Of a DNA stretch of 64,000 nucleotides, positions 10,701 through 21,886 are shown in pieces (within the stretch, counting starts at the first letter, position 1; the number at the start of each line of letters is the position of its first letter). This stretch comes from Priapulus caudatus (Eukaryota; Priapulida; Priapulimorpha; Priapulimorphida; Priapulidae): assembly GCF_000485595.1 (NCBI RefSeq), contig NW_014577152.1, positions 467,332 to 531,331 of the forward strand, written 5' to 3'. The position numbers were made by a program, and so were the translations under genes. The notes under the pieces were generated by a model. The model saw only the letters and a list, made by a program, of their open reading frames with translations, was not told the origin of the DNA and did no database searches.

Positions 10701-13700
10701 TTAGAAACCTATATGCACAGCATGTTATGCATCCACACCAACTATGTGGAAATGCCCTTTTATCTCTGGGTGTGGGTGCACTAGGGCACTGTTAACATAT
10801 GCAAATAGGTAGGTAGCTGGGTAACGTTTTTCCTATCTTATCGGGAGTGTACCCTTCATGGAATTGCACTTGCCATTTGCCAAAATGTGTACATTTCAAG
10901 TGTAGTGAGAGGAAGCTAGTCGTCCTGCTGACAATTTGCTTTCCTGTGCTATTCAAGCCAGTACCTTATCCAGGGAAGCTACTGGAAATATGTTGTACAG
11001 TAAAACCAAAGTTGGTGACATAATGAGAGCTAGTTAGATTGACGTTTCTCTCGCGTGTGTAACCATGTTGGCATGCGTATATATGGTGAGGTAGCCAGAT
11101 CACCCTCCCCCCCCGCCTCCTCCTCCTCCCCTTCCCTCTTCACATATATAACTACACCATGGCCAGCTAGCAGGCTGTACATCATGTGTGCCACAGATTC
11201 TAGTAGCGTAAGCGTGTGTCTATTGCTCTGCTAGGAGTGCTGGTGAGAGAGAGCATGTGCCAGGGCTGTGATGGCCCTCGCATGAATCATGCACGTGCAG
11301 GCTGGGTATCCAGCATTGCCCTGTGTAAATGATTCACACCCGTTAAGTACTACAGAATCAGTCATGGTGACGTCCTGTTTGTAAATTCGCTGGCAACAAT
11401 GTCCGGATTTAAATTGTGAAATGTAATATAGTATGTTGAACAGTTGAAGCCATGTATTGATTTTTGTGCCTGTGACACATGCGGCAATTGCAGGGAGACA
11501 TCTGTGGCAAGCTAATCCTGCTTTGTTTTACGTGAGAGTAGCTGGCAAATGATCAGTTAGTGACGTATTTGTACAGCTTAACATTACAACGAATAGTACT
11601 GATGTGATATGACATATGTGATATAGACGTGCAACCGCATGAATCTTAAAATTAACCACATGAGTTATTGTTAAAATCTCTAATTTTAAAACCCAGACTG
11701 CGGACTCCCTCATTTTGCTGCGGACTCCCGTGTTCAAAAGTTAATTTCTACCCCTGGATATATATTATTAGTTCTTAATTGTGTAAGTATGTTATTAGTG
11801 TAATAATGTCATAATAATATTAAGTTGCTGTCTAGAATTTTACAGGGTGGCTGCTATAATATCATGTAGATACCAGTAAAACAGGTAATAAATTTCCAAG
11901 TAAATTTAATTTGAGTGTAAAAAATGGACGAAAATAACTTAAAGAGATATCACACATTTATTAAGTACTATAAAAGTACATTTTGAGACAAAAAATTTAT
12001 CGGGCTTACATGTTCCGGTGTCGATTTTACAAGTTGCACAGTATGTAGTGGAGGGACACTTGGCAGTGAAATTCTGTTGTATTTCGGCTGTACGGAGCAA
12101 GTCATTGGAACAGGATGTCTTGTCTATTATAAATAGAACAGGTTTTTCCCATTAAATCTCTGAGAAACTCCAGTTAGCCGGTTTTAAATGAACCTGTGTC
12201 AGGTTCAACACGTGGATGCATGCAGAGATGTCTAACAACCTCTAAATAGATTTGCTGCCGTTGGTGCCCTACTTATTAGTATGAGAGTAATTGTAGTAAC
12301 TATGGGTTGTCTATGGTATGAAATTATGAATCAGTATACATACATGTACATAATGGTATGGTTGACGTTGTTAATTTTATTAATTTTTTTCCTACAGACA
12401 TTTGAAAAAATGACATTCATATCTATTTAGTGTTTTAGTATGTTGGCCTGAAAAAATATGCATATTGCACATTTACTGTAGTCTAAAACATTGCAGTGAG
12501 TAAAAGAGATCCTTTTAAGTAAAGCTTGATATGTTATTTTAAAATGCAAAAATGTACACGCGATCCCTTTCCATCTGAACAGTTCTGAATCGTATATTCA
12601 CCAATGTTGATAGCAGCTGGCATTTATACATTGAACATGGGTGTTGTTGCATGTTGCATCAATATAGGTGACACAATCACACAGCGCGGGTAAAAATTAC
12701 GAGCGATTAAATGGATGACTCATCAGATTTCCATAGATATAACAGCATGGCTCTTGAGTTATGCGTTAGCCCTCTGTGAAAATTTGGGTATTCAGTGATG
12801 ATATGGTGGTGGTAAATAGGCTCATGAGCATCTAGATAGCTCAATGTGTGCTATTTATTCCCTAGCTTGTGGTAAAAATGACAATCGGTGTGATTTTCTA
12901 TGGCAGTGTGAAGCAGTTTTGTTGAAGTGGAAAAGCACAATGTCCAGCTTACTCACAATGTCTAATGTGTGCTGTAGATTTATCTGAGTGAGCGACTGAG
13001 TCAACGCACCAGCTGTGTGTGTCTCTCTCTCTCCTTCTCCTTCTCTTCCCCTCTCCCCCTCTCCTTCTCTCCCCCTCTCCCTCTCTCTATCTCTGTTTCG
13101 CCACCTTCGCAAAATGCCACAAATAAATAACAGTGGTGACTTTACTACACTAAGTGGCGAATACAAATGGCTAATGGTTTAAAGGCTCACAAAATTAAAT
13201 TTGAATAATGAAGTCGTCAAATTTCAGTGTCGTGTTTTCGTACACCTCTTTTTCCCTTACCGATCACCTGCTTATGCCTTGATTAGCACATACGATAAAG
13301 TGAAGAGTCTGAGTGTCTATAGTTTTTCATTAGTGTCTACAAAAATAACTTTGGTGACTTAAAAGTCTTAGCTCAAACTTTAAAACATCCAGAGCCACAG
13401 ATCCAACAACTTGAGCCACTAACGTTATTTTTTAGCCACCAATGAAAAACTATATATATAGCCTAAGTTCACTGTATCATATATCAGCCATTCCACCGTG
13501 ACTCGCGTTACATTTCTACAAAAATACAACTTTTGATGATCTGGCAGTTCTATCCTATATTAGCTTGCTGCTACTTGTTTAAAAAAACTATTTTAGCAAA
13601 GGTACCAGTTATGCATATTTTAGCATTGAAGTAACTTTTTAGTTATTGCAGCCACACTAATATTTTCTCAGATATCATTAACTATTGTATTGTGCGTGAC

Positions 13701-14076
13701 TTGCGTGACGGGCTACTAACACGTGTTTTGAAGTATACTTCACACTTGACTTCTCGTAGAATACCATAAGGTTTATCTGAGTTATACCTGGTGAAATTAA
13801 ATGAAGGATTCCACTTAATGAAGGAAAATTTATTGCCACTGTTATTTATTTATCGCATTTTGCGAAGCTGGCGAAAGCCAGCGGGTAGCCCTGTATATAT
13901 AGAGCAACATATATGTATATATATATATATATATATCTGTGTCCCCCTCCCTCTGTGTCTATATATAGATATCTCAGTTCTGTATCTGTCGATCTATCTC
14001 TGCATCTTCCAGTCCCCCCATCTCTGTCTCTCTTCCCTTTTCTCTCTATCTCTCAGTGTGTCTCTGCTGGCGCTTC

Positions 14077-14173
<97 letters not shown>

Positions 14174-14940
14174 CTCTTCCTCTCTCTCTCGTCTCTCTCT
14201 CTCTCTCTCGTCTCTCTCTTCTCTCTCTCTCTCCATCTCTCTCTCATCTCCTCTCTTCTCTGCTCTCTCGTCTCTCCTCTCTCTCTCTGCTTTCTCTCTC
14301 TTCTTCTGCTCTCTCACTCACTCTTTCTCTCTCTCTATCTCTCTCACTCTTTCTCTCTCTCTATCTCTCTCTCCCTCTCTCCCTCTGTCTCCCCCTCTCT
14401 CTTCTCTCTCTTCTCTCTCTCTTTCTCTCTCTCACTCGCTGGGTCGTTCACATCGACCATTTGCCCCTGCTAAGTGTTTCCAGGCAGCCAGAATGTGCAG
14501 GGCTGTTAAATTCGTGCTGGGTATGTTTGCGTTCTCTGTTTGGTATTGTTTTCTGTTGTAGGGTGGGGGATAAAAACGAGCATACTACTTACACAATCTG
14601 CTGTGTGTGTGGTAGTGTACGCTGGGCACACTGCGCGTGCATACGTAAATCTGGCCCCAATTTTAACTTCTATATATTTAAAAGCTCGTTTTTGCATTGC
14701 ACTGCATTTAAAATGTGTAAGTGGATGAGGCAATGAGTTATCTCATCGCTTTAAAAGTCAAATAATAATGTTATATAAGGTACAGTATGTGATGCTGCGG
14801 ACTTTTATCATCTTAGTGCAATGTTTAAATAATCTACTTGTGTAAACATTTTTACAAAATTAAGTGCAAATGTCTTTATCAATCCATCACGGTGGCCATT
14901 GTTATTATTCCACAATTAACATGGTGCATATATTACTAAT

Positions 14941-14976
<36 letters not shown>

Positions 14977-17900
14977 TTGTTTGTGTGTGGTTTTCAAGAG
15001 TGAATATCAGGTGGTGCTATCTTTATTTCTTTCGGAACCGAGCATATTTGCGATATTATCAGGAGTGAATAATAGAGATCTATATCTATTAAATCATCTC
15101 TATATATATATATATTCTCTATTATTCTGTTGTCTCTATATCTATCTCTATTATCACTATTATTCACTCCTGATATTATTAAATTTAATTGTTTGCTTGT
15201 CTATGTACAATCTGGAATGTGGTTCACTTTTATCGCAGCCAATACGAACCATAAATTTGTGATATATATGTCATTCTGTTTATGCTGTACCCTTTGGCGA
15301 TTGTGCAATAATTGAGGTTGTATAATTATGCGTGGTATATAATATATATATATCATCAGTCCTGAGTGTATAATAATAGATCTATTATTATCCACTCCTG
15401 ATATTATTTTAGTGATTCATTTACTTTGAAAACTTTCATTATTTGTGAGTTTGATACAACCAATGAATTGGCAAATTGTAACTTTACCTATATATATATA
15501 TGTTTGAACTTATTTCTTACCTGCCATGATTCATCTGTTAGCCACAGCCTCTGGGCTTGTCAAATGTACAGTATTGTCTGGAGTTATCTGTTTTAAATAT
15601 AAGTCGCCCTGATGTAGCCTGTTTAGGGCACATGACATGTAGTTGAATGGCGTCCATGTCGGTGTATGTAGGCATAATATATAGGAAGGGCTGGCTGGGA
15701 GCTTTGAAAGTAGTGGGTTACAGCTGCATCTGGGGAGAACTAGATTCATACATGTGGGAGGGAGTGTGATTGCTCAACCTCTCAGCAGTGCAACTGCCTC
15801 ATAGTGCTTTAGTAGTGCAGAGTTACACCCCCTGTTGCTCAAGTCTGCTTTTAAATGTGGCCAGCAGCCTCACTCAACTCTTTGATACAGTGCACTTTAT
15901 AAATTTGTAATCATGATCGCTGTTCGCTATAGAAGTTTTTATTGCGCGGCGTTTGAAGCAAGGAGTATAAAGCAGGCGATATTAATGTTTTATCTTCGAA
16001 TAGCGTGCGAGTTTTCTGTCCGTTAGCTTGAGTTAGGGGTTGTGAAGTTCAGTGTCGACATGTCAATTTGAGTTAAAATAGTTTGTCTTCATTATTGGAA
16101 GTAATGCGCTTACGTGCTGCAGTGTACTGCAAACTTCTACTCTGTTGCCTTAACGGTGTATTGCTCGGGTTTTGTTCGAAAATAATAATTGCATTTCCAG
16201 ATATATATATATTTGGGAGAGGTGGCTTTACATAGCTGATTAAACCTATTGTTTGAAAAATCACCAAGAAATGTGCAAGTTTTAAAATCATTTGAACTGC
16301 CCACAGTCCCACACGCATATATATATCTGGTGTATGCTATCCCAAGAATGGAATGTTAAACATCCTCATGTTTTATTTTACAGGTCACTGGTGCAAAACC
16401 TGTGCAATTTATATATATTCTCTTTGCTGTAAATACTGGAGTGACATATAATAATGCATGTTTGAAATACCATTCACCTCAATGTACACACTATTTTCTG
16501 TAGGCTAAAATGTAGGTGGGTCTGAGCCTCTCTCTGTATACCATCCCGAACCCAATGTGACTCACAACAAACAATAACTAATCGTGAAAATGTGTATCTT
16601 TTGTATACAAGTGCGCATGGCGTCCCAGACTCCATCACATAAAGGTATTGTGTGCACACTGTAGGTAAAACTAACCGGATACAGTTGTTTCGTTCATGTT
16701 TTACGCACACTGATCTTGCTAATTTGTTGGCAGTGCCTCTGGCAGGAGAGGTTACTAGCCTTGGTGTGGGCACTACTACTGGCTATGGGAAGGGATGTGC
16801 AGACACAACTGTGTGGGTGTCAGGTTGAGAGGCACTGACCTGTAACAATGTTACTGCTTTGACAAGTTGACATCGAGCTGTGTTAAGTACTGCAAATTGT
16901 ACGTCAACGAGGGTTTTTAACCTTTGCAACGTTCTTCCTCGCAGTTTATGCGGAAAAGTCTTGTGGTCATTAATGATTTTTATGGCAGTAAAAGATGCTA
17001 ACCCTATTGGCACTCAGCTATTCTGTTTTATGGGATACAGCAATGCAAAGTCCTATATATATACATAACCTAAAGAACGAGAGTGTGGCCATTATAAAAG
17101 TTAATATATTGCTGGAGACGTTTCCACCCACTATTGCAAAAATGTTTTTATTTGTGTTTAATTATTGTTGTTTTTAATATCAAATAAAAGTATCGAAATT
17201 TCATCCTTCTTTGTAGTGGCAATCAGTATTCAGTGAGTGGCAGGCTTCTTACCCCCATTGACTGTGGGAATTGTGGCTGGCAAAAATGTTGAGGATTAAA
17301 ATTTTAGTTTTTTGCATAAAACAAACAACTGCAGTTGGTAAGAATAACCCAGGCTGTGCTATATATTATGGCATGTGCTGGTCGCTTAGTAAACATGTGC
17401 TTATAATTAGATAGGTTACAGTTCACTGAGTGTGTGTGGCAGTGTGCTATGTAAGAATGTGTGCGGATTTCACACTGCAACTGGGAAACAGGGGTCGGGG
17501 TATTAAAGCCGCACTATGCGCATCCAAACGCTAATTTCTCCAGTACTAGACTAGCAAATACCTCGTGTCATGCATAATCACACTACCTTATGACAAAATA
17601 AACTCTAGTTCCTCTCATTTCACCGCGCGTTGTCTTATAAAAGGCATTTGAAAATACCTCCAATGTTGTTCAAATTCTCCGATGTTGTTGACACTTTCGC
17701 GTTGCTCTGCCAAGCAACCGTGGAGTGGTGCTGCGGTACAGCGGTACGGGTGTAGCAAAGATAAATACATGTGACGTCACCTAACCGATTCTTGGTGAAA
17801 TTGTTTGGCAAACAATTTAGCGTTGGCGTCAGATTACCAGATTTCGCACCTCTTTCTTGTGGGTTTTAAGCAAACGCGCACTGAAATGGGAGGAACTAGA

Positions 17901-19502
17901 GTTTATTTTGCCATAAGGTAGTGTGATTATGCATGACACAAAGTATTTGCTAGTCTAGTACTGGAGAAATTAGCATTTGGATGCGCATAGTGCGGCTTTA
18001 ATGTCTTGTCTAGATTAACAGTTGATGTAGTAGTTGCCTTTAGAAACAATAAAGACATCAGATAATTAATTATCAGCTGAGTGACGCTGTTGGCCGATGT
18101 AAAAATGCAGAGTAAAGGCCGGAGCTAGGCCGGATGCAGCTATCAACTAGGCAAAAATGTTGGGACAGCCGGTGTTGATGTTTACTGTATTTATATTTAG
18201 AAGGGCCCCGTGTCACTGTAGCGTCCCATCCCGATTCCTAATACGTGGTAGCTATTTATACATAAATAGCCAAAGCAAAGTGCTGTCTCCGGTTTGAGTA
18301 AAATATTTACGTAATAGAGCGAGATTCATGAAGACCAGCAATCACACTAGATTGGTTAATTGTGCTTCACTGAGTTCTAATACGGATGCAATTTTGTGCT
18401 GATTTCAGGTTTCTGAGGCCGAGATTGCGAAGTTAGTAAAGGGATTCGGAGAAGCATCGTCGTTGCAAGCGGAAGGCGTGCATGCCAACGGTATAAAGTA
18501 CATGTGCCTAAATGCGGGGGACAAAGTCATTCGTGCAAAGTTTAAGAACACCGGACTAGTTGCTGCAAAAACAAATCAAGGTGAGCTACTAGCTCAAAAA
18601 TAGATGTAAATCTTCCCTTCAGATCCTCATGGGATTGCTACGTAGAGCTTGTACCGGACACAATTAGTTTGGAGACCCATGTGAATGTATACTGAGGGTG
18701 TGGAGTGGTCGAGGGTTGGTCGGCCACTAGAGTGAAGTACCATGGAATGTTGTACGTTGCTGTATTTGGTGCTGTGTGTTAGTTAGCACTAGAAATGAAT
18801 ATACAGGTGGTGCAAAGAGAAAGCAAAAGACCATGCTTACATGCTTACTCTAAAACAGGTGTAGTCTACATCAAATATGTGCAGCCTCCCAGGTTTCCTC
18901 TCCCTGATACCTCGTCTAGTAGTTAGTTAGTTTTGTTAATCATTTCCAATTACGTAACGTGGAGATTGGCAATGGTTTTCAAGTTAGAATATAACAAGCA
19001 TAGCAAGTTGGTGTGAATGTGTTTCATGATGTTAGGTTTTGTGTGCTAGTAGCTATGTAGCAGCTGTCAATATATAATCTTCTCCCGATGGCTGCAGTGC
19101 TAATGCAACTGAATTAATATAGTGTGCAGTATATATATATTAACAAAGCTGTGCAGCGATGCAGACATATATATGTGCAGTTCTATCATGTTCACGGGTT
19201 TCCGAGGCATAGGTTAGGAGTTGGAATGTGGCTGCAGCAGTAGAATTAAGCACTGGAGATGGAATGCTGAAAGTAATCTGTAGTACTGCTTCTCACTGTG
19301 GGGTGTAAAACGTTTAGGTAAAATTCACAAATTTACTGGAAAACATATTTAGGTAAAATTCACCAATTTACTGGAAAACGTATTTATTTGCGTATCTTTT
19401 GCAGCTGTTCTTATTGGTTACTTTGAGGAGCCGATGCTGATTGGAAACTGCTCAGCAACTGTAGAAAAACTACAAGATTACCTGATTGGTTGCGGTTATT
19501 AA
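7648..19502 (+). CDS. Profilin, complete, three coding exons
   Basis: Profilin is a small cytosolic protein that binds actin monomers, proline-rich ligands and phosphoinositides, and feeds ATP-actin to formins and Ena/VASP proteins. Exons 7648-7758, 18409-18580 and 19405-19502 join in phase to give 126 residues, the usual length. The N-terminus MSWQSYVDEQL is the canonical profilin start and forms part of the poly-proline site with the C-terminal helix EKLQDYLIGCGY. The central IRAKF stretch and the GYFEEPM strand are also typical. The first intron is about 10.6 kb and carries several mobile-element relics. The start is fixed by MSWQ. The animal-type sequence resembles arthropod-like profilins more than vertebrate ones, which is an impression and not a measured result. 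Confidence 0.97.
8531..8890. mobile_element. 360-bp MITE-like element with 6-bp target duplication
   Basis: The ends are imperfect inverted repeats (CAGGGTGCGAAATTAAC on the left; inverse of CAGGGGTAGAAATTAAC on the right). The element carries several direct and inverted GGACTCC/GGAGTC units. It is flanked by GTATCT on both sides (8525-8530 and 8891-8896). It has no coding frame and lies in profilin intron 1. Related copies are at 11626-11756, 29995-30310 and 44427-44782. Confidence 0.8.
9043..9740 (+). pseudogene. Decayed LINE (non-LTR retrotransposon) 3' end fragment
   Basis: Read across frameshifts and stops, this stretch gives the C-terminal tail of a non-LTR retrotransposon polyprotein. 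It shows YLGSCLGTEKD, then HLAGRIDSFQRRL, RIRLFGHIMRL, and finally VGRPITTWLRLMKQQLAD, matching the basic R-R-x-R-x-x-G-H-x-x-R and G-R-P-x-x-T-W blocks that follow reverse transcriptase in many LINEs. The catalytic reverse transcriptase region is missing and several stops interrupt the frame, so it is a dead 5'-truncated copy inside profilin intron 1. The precise clade is not determined. Confidence 0.7.
11626..11756. mobile_element. Truncated copy of the 360-bp MITE-like family
   Basis: Matches the right-hand part of the 8531-8890 element, from ACGTGCAACCGCATGAATC to the CCCCTG end. The left half is missing. GATATA occurs at both edges (11620-11625 and 11757-11762), which could be a target duplication of an internally deleted copy or chance in AT-rich DNA. 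Confidence 0.7.
13018..13092. repeat. CT-rich microsatellite
   Basis: Interrupted (CT)n with CCCCTCTCC units; intronic. Confidence 0.85.
14072..14441. repeat. (CT)n microsatellite
   Basis: About 370 bases of nearly pure CT/TC repeats with short TCG and TTC interruptions, preceded by (TA)n at about 13916-13938. All frames over it are open because the repeat lacks stop codons. Confidence 0.95.
15052..15178. repeat. Hairpin element of the ATATCAGGAGT family
   Basis: Inverted arms ATATTATCAGGAGTGAATAA and AATATCAGGAGTGAATAATA surround CT/AT-rich sequence. Similar arms recur at 15352-15407 and 24972-25037, with a lone arm at about 246-266. Confidence 0.65.
15352..15407. repeat. Short hairpin of the ATATCAGGAGT family
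   Basis: A compact inverted repeat with AATAATAGATCTATTATT at its centre and CACTCCTGATATTAT on the right arm; the left arm has a few mismatches. Confidence 0.6.
17507..17997. mobile_element. TTAA-flanked element with long terminal inverted repeats
   Basis: The left end AGCCGCACTATGCGCATCC and its inverse on the right extend into nearly perfect inverted arms of roughly 110 bases (about 17507-17620 and 17882-17997). TTAA stands on both sides (17503-17506 and 17998-18001), a target site typical of piggyBac-type elements. The 490-bp body has no transposase frame. It lies in profilin intron 1, about 0.4 kb before exon 2. Confidence 0.75.
18409..18580 (+). CDS. Profilin exon 2
   Basis: Follows a TGATTTCAG acceptor and ends CAAG|GTGAGC in phase 1. 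It encodes VSEAEIAKLVKGF through KYMCLNAGDKVIRAKF to AAKTNQ, the middle beta sheet and the actin-facing part of profilin. Confidence 0.97.
19405..19502 (+). CDS. Profilin exon 3
   Basis: Follows a CTTTTGCAG acceptor and encodes the AVLIGYFEEPM strand and the C-terminal helix ending LIGCGY before TAA. A GTATGT directly after the stop and a TTTCTTTACAG at about 19995-20005 could define an intron in the 3' untranslated region. An AATAAA occurs at about 20812. Confidence 0.96.
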
Positions 19503-21815
19503 GTATGTAAGTATAACACATGGGTTGTGTGTAAATATTTCCCGGGTATTTTAATTTACTTTGGTTCAAAAATCTTCTTTTTTTCGTAATGTGTAGATGG
19601 TAAGATGTAGATGGTGTAACCTCTAGATGGTATTCGTGCAGTTTACTTAAAATGTAATGAGAGCTTTTTTAAGTTATTAATCTTCAGTTAATTAAATAAC
19701 TAAATAAACTACCATCTGTTATAACAATGGAATATTTCTAATCGTTTGTTTAGTTGCATGGTTGTAAGTAAGTACTACGTGTAAATTGTTGGCAAGGCAT
19801 ACTTACTTAATAATATTTGCGTGGAAAAAAAATACTGCTTTTCGCCCCTTTTTAAAAGGTTTTGTGTAAGGTCAAAAGGTTATGTAGACATTTACACTCA
19901 CACATGTGATTTGCTTGTACGTCACATCAATTTTTTCTACTTATGTATCCTTAGTGTATATTTTTACGTTTTAGCTTAACACTTTCTTTGATATTTCTTT
20001 ACAGATTGAGAGGCAGTCAAGCAAGTAACCTTGTATCTAGATCCAGCGATCGCCTTGAGCAAGTAAAGCTTCGAAATTCATTGTTAATGACACTGTATAC
20101 AGTTTTCCTCAGTTAAGACACCCAAACCACTCTAGCTTTCGCAAAAATTTGGAAAGCCGCATACGAACTGATTTGTCGTGTCATTCAAAAATAACGCGTC
20201 TAGCTTCAGCCGGTCTCCGTATCTTTTTTGTATGATGTGTGCGATGTACATGTATGTTTTGTAACGTGGTGTCCCGCGGTGCGTGGGGCGGTCTGAAGTC
20301 GCGCGGCATTGTGCGCTCGAGCTCGTGAGGTTCGACCAATCGTCGGCCGTCGCAGGCGCTGCCGCTTTGCTGGGAGGTTTGTTAATTTCTTAGTGTTATA
20401 TTTTTACGAACGTAGTAAACGCAGTGAAACAGCGAGCGGTCAACATGACTGGGCTGGCATGCTGCCAGTCGCGGCTGCAAATCGTTCCTCTAGTTGAAAT
20501 TTCGGGGGGGGGACCGAATGAATTTCAGTGGGAAAAAAATCATTCGTGATCTGATTGCAATGAAATGTGATGCGGTGTTTTTACGCGACTGCTGACGAAT
20601 CACAGATTGGCGAGCGTTATCAAAAAATACACAATTGTAATGCGTAAATTTTATAATGTTTTACAAAGTACCGAGACAGTGTTTGGAAGAATTTCTTAAA
20701 TTGAAGTGAGATCATCAATTCTGTGTTCGTTTCCAGATGTCATTATAGGCATTGTGTGCATCTAGCCATAAATTGCACATTCCAAATCGCTGTATTAGTA
20801 CTAAAATGGGTAATAAAAACAGAATAATGATATCAGAGTAGGTGATTTTTGTAACCAAGTTTCAGCATAATTCGAATTCAGACGTTTTCGGCGAATCGTT
20901 TATTTTTGTACACGAAAGCAGCTGTCAGGTAAAGGCGAGCGATCACGTGTTAACTTGTTTTTTAGTGATAATTTTTGCTGTCTGTCTGTAGGCATACAAT
21001 GTTGCAGTTTGAGTTTCCCGGCGCTAGTAGTTGCTCGCTTACATATCAGTAAGAAAGTGTCTGTTGTTGGTAAGGACGTGGTGGTGGTGGATTCATGCAT
21101 GCAGTATTACGGGGGGCGCGTCTGCCAACTGAAGCGGCTGTTACACACCGGGAGTCGCTGTCGCGAGCCTGTGTGTGACTTACAGTTACACTCGCAGCAG
21201 ATGGGAGGCGCGCGCGTGCGTGTAGTGGCATGCATGTCTAAATGCAGGCGACGTAGTTTCGGGTTGCATACGCTGTCGCTGTCAGCGTGTGGCAGATGGC
21301 ACGTCTGAAACCTATGTTGGGGGGATGCTGGGCTGTGCAAGTCACATCGCGCGGCCTGTTACCTACAGCAGTCAACACCTCTCCCCCATCATTCTCTGTC
21401 TCTCTCTCCCTCTCTCTCCCACTCTCCCCTTCTCTGCATCCCTCACCGTCTTTAGATCGCTCTCCCTCTTTCCAACCCTCCCTCACTCTCTCACTGTTTC
21501 CTCTCGATCGCCCACTTAGTAGTGACAACGTGTATTTGTCCGAGGTATGATTTCGCGCGCCGATTGGCGTTCGAGGACGGGCGTCTCTCATCCTCACTGT
21601 CAGTCTCCTGCTTTGCTCCGCCGCGCCTCTGCTGCTACACGAGGTTTCACTCGGGGCGCGCGATGTAAGCAAGCACTGCCAGCCCTGGAAACTAATCAAG
21701 GTGCTCGCTGTACAGTCTCGGTCTTCTCCCGTGGCCTTACGAGGGCAACGACGCCAACGTTCGACTCGTTTATTCGTGCTGCCAGCTAGCGGCGTGTTAG
21801 CGAGCAGAGGTGTGA

Positions 21816-21886
21816 TTAGCTCTAGAACTATATGGCCCTTCACTATATGCCTGTGGCAGAGCGAAGGGCTATAGTTCTAGAGCTAA
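21816..21886. repeat. Strong hairpin with TAGCTCTAGAACTATA arms
   Basis: The arms TTAGCTCTAGAACTATA and its inverse, each followed by GGCCCTTC or its counterpart GAAGGGC, surround a loop of about 20 bases. It is nearly perfect over about 24 base pairs. No coding frame uses it. Confidence 0.75.

Larger units (their letters stand above)
7759..18408 (+). other. Profilin intron 1
   Basis: A 10.65-kb intron holding the MITE-like copies, the LINE fragment, a TTAA-flanked element, hairpins and long CT microsatellites. I saw no further coding exon. The serine/leucine-rich open frames at 13791-14736 come from the (CT)n array. Confidence 0.75.

Noticed and set aside
13791-14736. Long Ser/Leu-rich plus-strand frames and Arg/Glu-rich minus-strand frames
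   Set aside because: They are translations of the (CT)n/(GA)n microsatellite, which has no stop codons in several frames.
21238-21843. 201-codon minus-strand frame in the GC-rich intergenic stretch
   Set aside because: Arg/Glu-rich part comes from a CT microsatellite and the rest shows no domain or splice context.
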